From: Onchocerca lupi
Taxonomy: Eukaryota; Nematoda; Chromadorea; Rhabditida; Onchocercidae
Length of the DNA stretch: 64,000 nucleotides
Reading direction: 5' to 3'
NCBI GenBank assembly: GCA_028564675.1
Contig: JAOVVO010000318.1
Span: forward strand, 1 to 64,000
The position numbers were made by a program, and so were the translations under genes. A model generated the notes under the pieces. It did no database searches. It was given only the letters and a program-made list of their open reading frames with translations, and was not told where the DNA came from. Numbering within the stretch: position 1 is the stretch's first letter; every line of letters starts with the position of its first letter. Positions 35,088 through 46,492 of the stretch are shown one piece after another.

Positions 35088-37682
35088 ATGCTTAAATACT
35101 ACTACAAATCATATAAATTCAATGTTGAGTACAATTTCTCGAGTTTTAATTTGTTATATCTCTTATTAGTAAACTATATCAATTATGTTTGAAATCATCA
35201 AACTATAAAAAAAAAAAAAAAAAGATTAATCGATATACTTACAATTTATTTTTTTTTCACGCAAAAAAAAAAAAAATTTTTAGCAAAAAAATAAAGAAGA
35301 AGGAAAAAAAAAATCGAAAATTTCAAATTTAATAATTATAATTTTTATAAGAAGACAAAATAAAGAAAAAAAAAAAAAAAAAAGAAAGAAAAAGAAAAAT
35401 AGATTTAGAAAAAAGCTATTTAATAAAGTAACAAACGACAAAGCAAGATGATTGAAATTATTGCTTAATAACATTTCTGCAATATATGTTAGTAGAAATT
35501 ATTATTACGCAAAAAGTTATTAACTAGTAATATTTAGCAAATAGGTTTTGTTTATTAGTAAAAGTTACTTTTTAATTATGCAAAAATACAACGACCAATA
35601 GTGAATGAAATAATAGCATAAAAGATAGTATGAAAATAAAATGTGCTAATTATAAGCATGACAAAATTAGTATGAGAATTGAATTGACAATTTCGATGAG
35701 GAAAATATATGCATGTAGAAAAGTATTTGATTAAATATCACATTTAACAATTTCATTCAATGATACAAATTCTATCACAATTATTACTTCATGCAATTAA
35801 CAAAAGATATTTATGATTACTTTAACATATGCATAATGATATGTTTACATTTTTATTTTGCAATTCATCTATGAATTTTTAGAAAATATATTTCAATAAT
35901 AACTCCTTTTTTTTTTTTTCACTTCTTTTAGCAAAAAATTTTATAGTTTAAATTTTAAATAAATTATTAAAAGAGAGACTTAATTTTTGCTCTTTCTTTT
36001 CTATATTAAAATATCTATTTTCTTTCTTTTTGCAAAAAATTTTATAGTTTAAATTTTAAATAAATTATTAAAACAGAGACTTAATTTTCTTTCTTTCTTT
36101 CTTATATTCTTTCAAAAATTTTCAATTCATTATTTTTATTATTGGATCTAATTTCTAATTCTTTTTTAGGAGGATTTTTAATTTCTTTTCAACTTATTTT
36201 CTTCTTTTTTTTTTTCAATTTTCATTTGAATTAATCTTTCATCGTATTACTTTTTTAAAATTTAATTTTTTTTTTTTGCTCTTTTTTTGTTTATTTAAAT
36301 TTTTGAAGTTTTCATTTCATCAAATTTAATCCTATATGTAACTTTTTTGCCCGGAAATCTTTCTTTTCATTTTTTTAAAGTTTAATTTTCGATGTTAATA
36401 TTTATGTTTTTAAATTAACATTTTTATCATCAAATAAATTTTATATTTAAATCTAAGCAATCAATATTTTTTTTATTTTTACAGGCATTTGAATATTTAT
36501 ATATTTGGATAGAACTATTCTGCGTATTTCGTTTTCTGCTTATTATTATTATTTATTTTTCTTTTTTTTTTTTGAAGTATTTGATTTAGTATCTTTTATA
36601 ATTAATTAAATTTATTTTCATTTCATTTCATTCATTCATATTTCATATTTTTTTCTTCATAGTTCAGTCAAATTCTCATCATTCAATGTTTTGATTTGAA
36701 ATTTAATACAATGATAGGTTAATATTTAATGTATAATATCATTACTGTATTAAATGTTTTGAAAAATTTAATTAAAATTTGCAGAAAATTAATATTATGA
36801 AAAAATTGAATGTAAATCTACCTAATAACAAATGCCAAAAGAAATTAACAATTTGATTAAATTGGTATATTTCATTTTTTTTTCAAGTTTCAAATTTACA
36901 ATTTCTTCCTGGTGAAGGTATTTAACCTTCCATACTTTTTTTTTTTGTCAGTAAAAAAGAGAATACGAATAATTTTGAACTTGAAATATTTTCATTTGCA
37001 AATTTTGAAATTTAAAAAATCATTAGTAAAATTATTGCTGAGAAATGATATCAAATGAATTTATGAATAAATTTTTCTTTTTATTTACAAAAAAAAAAAA
37101 ATCTCATTTTAGCATATCATTAATTTGAGAAATGATCTATTGTCACAGTTCAAAAAGTTTATTTTTTAAAAATTAAATTAATTTCAAACATTTTGATGCT
37201 TCTTTTCAAAGTAACAATTAATCAATTGTTAAATTATCAGATAGGATGAATTTTCTTCATTCATTTATCATTTCCTTAATGGCAAATAATTCTGATATTT
37301 CTGATTTCTCGTCTATGTAAAAAAGGAATTAATTAATTATTATTAATTATTAATGGTTTTTCATTTTTATTTTACAAGAAATTTTTGCAATATCATTTCT
37401 AGCAAAGCTTTCATATAATCAAGCAAACTGTTTCATAGGAATCTCTCTCTTTTTTTTTTTTTTTTTTTTCTAAATCCACTAAATTGATCATTTTTCGCAA
37501 TTTTAATTGTAAATATTTCAACTTTTATCCTTTTTTCATTTCTCAGATATATTTTAAATGTTACAGCGGCAAAATTCATTTGATCATTTAAATTGTTGGA
37601 TAAGCTAAAATTCTTTTCCAGTACATTTCGGAAGATAGAATTTTGTATTTTATCAAAAAATTTCCATCAATTTATCAGTTTA

Positions 37683-37718
<36 letters not shown>

Positions 37719-39804
37719 TAATCTTTTTAATCATGCAAATTATTATTTCAAATAATTGTATGTAATATTGATTGTGGCATATGTTTTGCAAAATAAATGA
37801 TATGCAAAAGTTTTTGATTAGCAAAATAGCTATTTATGTTTGATTATATTATTAGCTATGAAAAATAAGTTACCATAGCAACAAAAATGATTCATTTTGC
37901 AATGAAACAATTATTTATTTCTCATTTGATTGCAAAAATTTTTTGAAATTTATATTTTTGCATGAAAATATCAATTTTATCGAAATTTTCAAAATTAAAT
38001 TAATCATCAATTATAAATGAATGCATTTATGCGTTAATTGAAAACCTAATTATATAACTAAATTTTGAAAAAATTTAACGCTTGAATGCGTTCGATGTAT
38101 GATTTTTTTTTTTTTTTTGCTAAAATTTTTACAAAAAAAAAAAAAAAATTCATTTTTTTTTTTTTTTATTTTACCAAACTATTTGAAACATACAAAGTAA
38201 AGTTTCAAATAATAATAATAATAAAAGAAAAAAATGCTATCAAAGAAATTAAAGTTAAAGAAAAATGAAAATTATCATAATAATGACATATCTGATGAAA
38301 TTAGACGATTTGAATTGTTCATTAAAATTCATTTATTAACAAAATGAAAAATATCTGGTAGAATAGAAGCGTATATAATTGAAAATAATTAGAAAATACT
38401 TTAATTTTCATTCATAATCGATTAAACTTTCAAATAATTTATTAGCTTAGTAATTAAATATTTGTATTTCTTATTTATGCATTCATTATCGTTTTAATTT
38501 TGAAAAAAAACACCAAATATTAAAATTATATGATTTAGTATTGAAACATATTGTCAAATTAAAATTCAATTTTATTTCAGTTCATGTAATTTTTTTATAT
38601 TATCAACTATTTTCTATAGGTAAATATTGTCATCCTCAATGTATAAATTCGTTAATTAATTTCAAATGCCAAAATTTAAATTCGTTAATTAATTTCAAAT
38701 ACCAAAAATATAAACATTATGAAGGGAGGAAAATAATTTTGCCAATAAAAAAAAAAAATTTTCAAATTAAATGAATTAAACGAGGAAGAAATTTGTTCGA
38801 TAAAAAAAAAAAAGAAGTAAAGCCTGCTACATAATATAACAATTAAAAATTTAAACTAAAACAAAAATCTCTTAATATTTTTCATCATTTGCAATTATCT
38901 GATTTGAACAAACTTGAATAATATACTTTTCAGAATTTTTTTTTTTTTGAAATTTAATTTCGTTCCAAAATTAAATTAGAAAATTAAAATGAATATTAGA
39001 GAGAGAAAAAAAAAAAGAAAGAAATTTCTGATAGAATACAAAATTAAATTAGGGAAAAATTTGAAAGTTTTTTATACAAAAAAAAAAAAAAAAAAAAAAA
39101 TTTTGGAAATTTTTTGAAAATTTTTTTGAAATTTTTGCACATTAAAAAATGCTGCAAACTAAATTTTGAGCAAAATATTTCTTCAATTATAAATTATTTT
39201 ATTTTTTTTTTATAACTCTCTTTTAGTCGAACAAACTGATTTGAGTTTATTCAAAAATAAATTAAGTACAATGTTCATCATCTAAAGCCAGTGATAATTT
39301 TGCCAAAGATTTGTTAAAATTTCATATCAGTGAATATCAGTGTACGAATTTGATAACTTTTTTCAGCTATTTTTTAAATTTTTTCAAATGCATTGAATCG
39401 TTTATAATAAATAAATTTTATTTTAGGGAAAATTTAACTATTTACCGCCTTGGAGATTTCTTAAAATAAATTAAGAAAATCTACAACTGTCAATTTTTCC
39501 AAAATCGGAAATAATTTGGGCAATTTGCAGAAAATGATCTTTCTAATATTGACATTCATGATTATTTTTATCTAATTAAATAAAAAAGATAATGATAAGA
39601 GATAAATTTCCTAGTTTTATTTCATTATCAAAGAAAATTTATGAGTGGAAATTTGTAAAGATGTATTATTGATTGAAATTTTCATTAAATCACAATTTAG
39701 CATTTATGTAAATGCGTTTTTATAGCATTTTTCCTCTACTATATGTTACGTATCAATAAATATTTATTATCATCTGCTTTATGTAAATATATGTTTTGAT
39801 CAAT

Positions 39805-39835
<31 letters not shown>

Positions 39836-40605
39836 GAAAAATTGAAAGATATTTGAATATTGATATTTTGATTGTTTGATAGCCATTTTTGCAAATAATA
39901 AAATGATCAAATGTATGTTTAGAACATTTCAAAATATCAGCTATCAACAATAATATTTATCAATAAAATTTAGAACTTATTGTATTTAATAAATTGATAA
40001 TAAAAAAAAAAAAAAAAAAAAAAAACTTGAAATAAGAAAACCAAACATTAGTGACCAATTTTTTTTTCTCTTCATTAAATTGTTTTATTAATTAAATTTC
40101 ACAATTCATTCGTGCATAATTTATAACATTAAAATTAAATTATGAAAAGCATAAAAGCAAAATTAATAATAAATTAAAGCATTATGTTAATATAGAGATC
40201 ATGAAAAATCTTCAACAATTCATTTGCATATTTTTTCTTTTTTTTGTTACAGAAATTGGATGATTACAATATTTGATATTATCACAAATTCATATGGAAG
40301 ATGATATGATAATAAAAATTAAGAACTGAATAATGATAATTTATAAAGAAACAATAAATATAAATGCATATATTATGTAAAATAATTTGATCGAATTTTA
40401 TCTTCAAACAGATTTTTATCACACATATCAAAATTTATGTAAAAGTTAATTTCAACATACTAAAATGGAATTAACAAAAATATTTGAAACAATATTTTAT
40501 CAATAAAATATTATGGCTAATATGTTTGCTATTATCAGTAATTTATAAAAATATCATCATTATCATTATCACTTTATCGTTTATCACTATTCCAAGCCAA
40601 ATATT
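34348..40605. other. Gene-poor, low-complexity region
   Basis: Long A and T runs (for example 34471-34505, 34780-34797, 37683-37713, 39079-39100, 39807-39832), TA microsatellite 35057-35083 and short local duplications (35931/36032; 38645/38675). ORFs here are rich in F, K, I and N and overlap homopolymers. I see no exon with coding-like composition and convincing splice sites. Confidence 0.55.
35931..36090. repeat. Short direct duplication, about 57 bp
   Basis: The block beginning GCAAAAAATTTTATAG at 35931 recurs at 36032 with one internal substitution over about 57 bases, 101 bases apart. Confidence 0.85.
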
Positions 40606-40814
40606 TCAACTATCATATTCGATGATGTTGAGCGCCATATCATTTTCATCAGGATAAGCGTGATTACTGTTGCTGAATTTGCTTAAATTTTTTGTCTTAT
40701 TTTCGTTCTATCATGAATTTAATGATAATTTCGAACAGTTTAATGGTGATTAATCGATAAGAGCACACCTTTGTTTGCTTGACCGAAATGAAGAAATTTG
40801 CTATCATAATCCAT
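40606..40814 (-). CDS. Candidate two-exon small protein
   Basis: A minus-strand ATG at 40814 opens 16 codons (MDYDSKFLHFGQANKG) ending at a GTGCTC donor at 40766. After about 58 bases a CATGATAG acceptor opens a phase-0 frame (NENKTKNLSK, then HAYPDENDMALNIIEYDS) ending in TGA at 40606. The product is hydrophilic and non-repetitive, unlike chance frames in this region. An alternative acceptor (AATTCAG at 40673) with the GTGTGC donor gives a different, more hydrophobic ending. No homologue is recognised and the protein would have only about 49 residues. Confidence 0.28.
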
Positions 40815-41799
40815 TGTAGTTCACTTTTCTAATTGCTAGAACTTGATTTGATATAAAAAATAGATTACTTAAAATAACAACTTGTAATTTGAGAATTAAT
40901 ATGATTAAAAATGCATTTCAAATATTTAACGGTGAAAAATGAAGAAAGAAATTTCAGATAGTACTAGAGGATTTTTGCTGTTCAGCATTGAAAAAAGCAT
41001 GGAAGTACTTTTATCTTGCTTTTATTTCGTTGAAAATTTCACAAAAAATCAAAAAAAAAAATTTAAAAAAAAGCAATGCAATTAAAAAATTAGCAATTCC
41101 AAAAAATCTTGGAAGAACTGAAATTATGGCATATCAATTACAAATACAAAAAAAAAAAAAAAATTATTTCTTGAATATTTTCCGATTATTTATGGCCATA
41201 TTTAGGATATTTGCAAAAAAAGCTATGCTAACCAAACGAAACTCAAAAAAAATTATCAATAGCCAAAACCTGTGTGATTCAAATCACAAAAAATTGAAAC
41301 TTACCGATGATGGGTACGTTAAAAAAAAAAAAAAAAGAAAAAAAAAACTTCGCCAAAGATTCATTATTTTCAAATCTTTATCATACTTGCAAATATTTAA
41401 CTTATTGATAAAGCAATGATGATTTTGTGATTACAAATTTTGTTAATCTATCGTAGTTAAATATGTTTGAAATAAAATGCAAAAAAAAAAAAAGTAAATA
41501 TAGCAAGAGGAATCGTTGTAATGATAAAATGATGACAAAATTCGGCAAACGAACAACAAAACACTAATTATTTTGCTAATATTTTGGAAAATGTAATTGT
41601 TTTCATGGAATAATTTGTGAGAATTTTGATTTCGAAATGCTTTTTCAAAATTTGTCACACACTGAAATATGGACGATTTTTTAGTGTTTGTCGAGATTGA
41701 ATGATATGATAAAAAATATAAATAATTGCATGCGTAAATTTCCAAAATGCTTGTTTTTGAGAGGAAAAAAAATCAAAAATAAAATGATTTTTTGATCGA

Positions 41800-41831
<32 letters not shown>

Positions 41832-42588
41832 CATAACAATCAAATTAGCATTTCATTAATATCGATCGAAGTTTTAGCGTTCATACTGCTATAAACATTT
41901 CGGATGATTAAATAGATAAAGTTCGAACTCAACGATTTCGGGTGATAAACGAAGAAATATTCTGCGGTGAATTTCTATTCGCAAGTTGACATAGAAATGA
42001 TTTATTTAATGAAAAAAGAAAAGAAATCAAATTTGATATAGAAAGAAAAGAAATCAAATAATGGTGAGAGTAAATTTTTGGAAAAAACAATCAACCGATA
42101 AACCTGAAGAATAGAAAGTACGAAAAATTTCAAATTTCGCTTGAATTTTGATGCAAATAATTCGAGAATAATTAACAAGATCAGTTACATATGCATTTGT
42201 GATGAAATGGTGAAGAAAATTTAAAAGAAAAAAAAAGTTAAAAAAAAATTTTAAAAAAAAGAAAGAAACAAATATTCTCCGAATGAATCAAAATTTCTTT
42301 CTATGCTAAATTTAAGTCATAAAATATATACATAATTTCGCAAAAAAAAAATATATATATATACAAAAAAAAAAGAAAAAACATATAAATAATTCAAAAT
42401 GCCAATAATCAGCAAATTAATTACTCTGTTTATTACATTTTAATTTAATAGTTCTTTCAAAAATACCATTTTAGCATTTTATTATGCAATTTGATAAGTG
42501 CCTGATAACTATCTAATGTAAGATTATTTTTTGCTTTCTGCATGAATAATATTTCATCATATGAAGAAATTTGATCTTAATTACCGAA

Positions 42589-42672
42589 ATATATTACGGT
42601 AATTGATAAACAATATATTACTGTAATTGATAAACAATTTATTACTGTAATTGATGTAATTGATAAATAATA
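42589..42672. repeat. Tandem repeat, about 24-bp unit, three copies
   Basis: Three successive copies of a unit like TATTACGGTAATTGATAAACA, with GG/TG variation, followed by a partial copy (GTAATTGATAAATA). No associated gene is apparent. Confidence 0.85.
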
Positions 42673-45170
42673 TTTAATCTGTTCTGTTTGCAATTTCTCG
42701 TACAAACTTATTCCGATAGTTTTGAAAGAACCATATTAGTACGTTAATATGATCGCATAAAAAAAAAGCTTTAATTAAAAATCACAATTTTATTGATTGG
42801 AAGGAAAAAAAACTGCAAATGATGAATAAGGTTATTGCACAAATGAATTATTTTCCTAATTTGTCAAATTTGTCATTGAAAATAAGAATTGAAATTTAAA
42901 TTTCATTAAATTTTCATGATTCGGAAAAAATTTCCGATATTTCTATATTTCTTCTTTTGATTACTAATGTCTTTTCTAACCTTTATTATCGATTATTGTG
43001 AAATTGATAGCATTTGACAAAGTTTGGAGTTATTTGTCTTATCAGACCTTATCATTAGAATATTTTCTAGCTATCTGATAATTCTCATTGTTAAATTTTT
43101 AGATAAGAAGTTTTCGTTTACTGCTTATTGACTCTCTCAAAGAAGTTTTTTGGAGCTCTGAGAGTAGTATTTCGTAAACTTTTTAAATCCAAAGAATTTT
43201 AATTTCAATCATTTATTTCTCGGGTACCCATAAATCCATAGGAATATAACATCATAATTGATAGTGTAATTATATTATTCTTCACGATAATAGTATCGGA
43301 AAATCGATTTCTCGAGAATGAAAGTAAAAATTGAATTCTCTCAATTTCTCCATTCTTCATTTAAAAATTCCCTTAAATGAAAATTTAGAATATAAAATAT
43401 AATTTGTGCAAATGTTGAAATAAAATTACCGGAATATTAATCACTTCATAAATTCAATCAGTTAATTAATTCCAATAAGAAAAAACTGTTATTTTTATTG
43501 CCGATAGAAGCTGTAACTCATTATATCAATTTTCACTTTGTTACAAAAAAAAAAAAAAAAATACTGATAACAGTAGATGTTATCAAGATGATATTGATTC
43601 CAGTTATCTGCAAAACAAATCTATATGCATCCTCGTTTGTTCTTAATGTTTCGAGAATTTCTCAAAATAACATCGAAAGATAGTTTAACTTAAATTTATC
43701 AACATAACTTTAAATTTTAATTTGTCAATAAATTAGCGAAAAAAATTTTTCAGATGTAAAACTGAGGATTTGTTGATCAAAATAGCTTTTGCAATAACTT
43801 TCTTCTCTTTTTTTTTTTTTTTTTTTTCATTTTTCCTTATGTTTTCCCGCTCTTTTAATAATTTTTCATTTCTTTCAAATTTCACAATTTTAAAAAACTT
43901 TTATTTTTCTTTTACATTGCATATGCTTTTATTTGTTATTTGCAATAAACATCAAACATATCGTAATTAGAGTTTTAAAAAATTTTTTTTTCTATTTCTT
44001 TATTCTTTTTTCGTCATTTTTTTTTTTTTCAAAACATTGTTCGTCTTTGTCAGAATTAATTAATCATATCTCTTTATCTTTCTACATTTTTCTTATATAA
44101 GTGAAATAACATTGCAGTAAAATAGCTGAACTGAAGCATATCGGCAGGATATTTACAGAAATCTGAAATTGAAGATAAAAAAATTTTGAAATGCATTAAA
44201 AAGACAATATCAAATTTCTAGTTGGTTTTATTGTCCAGCGGTTTAAATTTTTTTAAAGAAGCAATTGGGAGGAATGATTTAGATGAAATAAAAATATTCA
44301 AAAAAAAACTTTAATAAAATAAGATGATTTAAAAATTTTCATAAAAATTTGTTGGAATTAGAATGAAATTAAACTTAAAATCAGAATTAAAGCAAATTTT
44401 CCAATTATAATTCAAAAATTTTTCATTATATCTCTTTTTTTTTTTTTGAAAGTTGTTTACAGTATGAAAGTCAATAGAATACGAAGATTTTCATTAATTT
44501 TTATTGAATTTCATCGCAAATTGCATTGACATTATTTGTCGAAAAATTTTCTTTCAGAAATGCAAATTTTCTAATAAATAATTTTTCTTGAAATAATTTT
44601 TTATTTTTTATCAAAGATTTTTATGATTTAAATCCAAAATCTGTGCATTTATCAATGTTTTTCGCAAATATTTTGATGCAAATTGAAAATATAAATCATT
44701 ACTTGATTAATTTATAAATTATCCCAAAATCATTCAATATTGAAAAGTGTTAGGGAAGTTTTTTTTTTTTTCTTTTTTTGTAATTATTCTCATACTTAGG
44801 CATCATACTTCTCAGATTCAGAATTCTTTAAACAAATGTGAAAAAGATGAGAATAACCAATTGTTTAGAATTATTTAATTTTGAAAATTTTACATTTCAA
44901 AATTCGCATTTTTTGCTTTTTTTTCTTTGTTTTTTGTTTGTTTATTTGTTTTATATAAAGTTGAGTAAGTTTAATAGTTATTGGAAATTCGACATTGAAA
45001 TTAACAAAACTTTTGAAACACACTCAACAAAAAAAAAAAAAAACCGGCGCTATGAAGAAATACATGATAGATTTAATTAATTGCACAAAATTTGCCAAAA
45101 AAAAAAAAAAAAAATTATATTATCAAAACTTCGCTAGTATTAATTCAAATGATTCCTACCAATAACAGTA

Positions 45171-45236
45171 ATGACTTCTCCAGACAATAAATTTCGTTTT
45201 GATGAAATTCAACAAGTTAAAATTGACTTTTTTCGC
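45171..45236 (+). CDS. Orphan first-exon candidate
   Basis: ATG at 45171 follows an AATAACAG acceptor-like site by two bases and opens 22 codons encoding MTSPDNKFRFDEIQQVKI and then DFFR. The frame ends exactly at a GTATGA donor. Composition is coding-like and hydrophilic. Its phase (0) does not fit the serpin's first exon, which needs phase 2 if it is internal. It would have to belong to another gene or an unfound intermediate exon. Confidence 0.25.
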
Positions 45237-46449
45237 GTATGAACGCTTCAAATATTAGCCTGCTTGATTACTGAATTCTAATTAATTAACCAAATTAATT
45301 TTAATTGATAATATATGCATATATAAAAAATCAACCACATAAAAGCATTCATTGAATAAATTAACAATTTTTTTCACCCAAATATTATCATTTTTAGGTT
45401 AAAAAAAAAAAAAAAAATGAAATGATCCGCATTTGACAGCAATCTGTAGATTTTTCATAAGGAATTAACATTAATAGTCAAATAATGCTTGCGTTTCGAA
45501 ATAAACTTCATATTAGGAACAAAAAAGAAAAAAAAAAAGAGAAAAATCATTCAAAAATTTATTTTATTTCATGAAAGTAAAAAAAAAAAAAAAACCAAAA
45601 AATAGAATGAAATCAGTGAAAAAAATATTTAAGATGATCACATTTCGAATGGAAAATAAAAAAAATTGCCTAAAAATTGGTAATAAAATAGACGAACACT
45701 GCATGGTACCAATGAAACAGGAAAAATTTTGTTGACATTTTGCAAATTACAATCTTTTAATGCAATAAATTCGTGAAGAATAAAGATCAGAATAGCTATA
45801 AAACAAAATATAAAAGTAAACTATATTCATCGTTTAATTATGCTTTAAATTGATTGTTTGTAAGTTTGACAAAAATTGCATGCATTTGTGGTCAATTGTA
45901 AATCATTGATTTCTTCGTTGAAAATGCTTTTGTCCTATTTAATATCGCCGGATAGATGAAAAAAAAAAAAAAATTAAAATTAAAATTAAAATTGAAAATC
46001 GATGATAAACTACTATCATCATCTGATAACAAATGAAAAAATGCTATGTTGTAAATTTGTATTCTCAAGTGATCTAATGTCGCAAAAATACGAATTTTTT
46101 TTTCTTTTTTTTTTTTTTTGCAGATTAATCGAGAATGAATTAATTGTAATTTTTATGATAATTTCTACGAGAATTGCCGTTTTATTCGTATGAATACGAA
46201 ATGCTTCAATGATTATTTCAGAATTGATTAATCAAGCAATCAATGCCATGCTATTTCTAATTACATTCACTCAATTTATTTTGATATTTGGTCAAATGTA
46301 TGTGAGAAAATTCCAAAATTTCTGAAGAATTAATTTTTTCAGAATAATTAAAAAAGCCCATAGCTAACTATGTCGCATCTTTTCTTGACATCTTAATATT
46401 TTTTTTTAATTTTTTTTCATGTCATTGCTTCCAACTTTCTTAAATTAAT

Positions 46450-46482
<33 letters not shown>

Positions 46483-46492
46483 TAGCTCTTGG

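Larger units (their letters stand above)
40815..46492. other. Gene-poor region upstream of the serpin
   Basis: Mostly A+T-rich with homopolymers. A three-copy tandem repeat (42589-42672) and one orphan exon-like segment (45171-45236) are listed separately. A 143-codon plus-strand frame at 40988-41419 is dominated by Lys/Asn/Ile and crosses several A runs; it is treated as chance. The serpin's first exon is preceded by a T tract of about 30 (46450-46481), which serves as its polypyrimidine tract. Confidence 0.5.
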
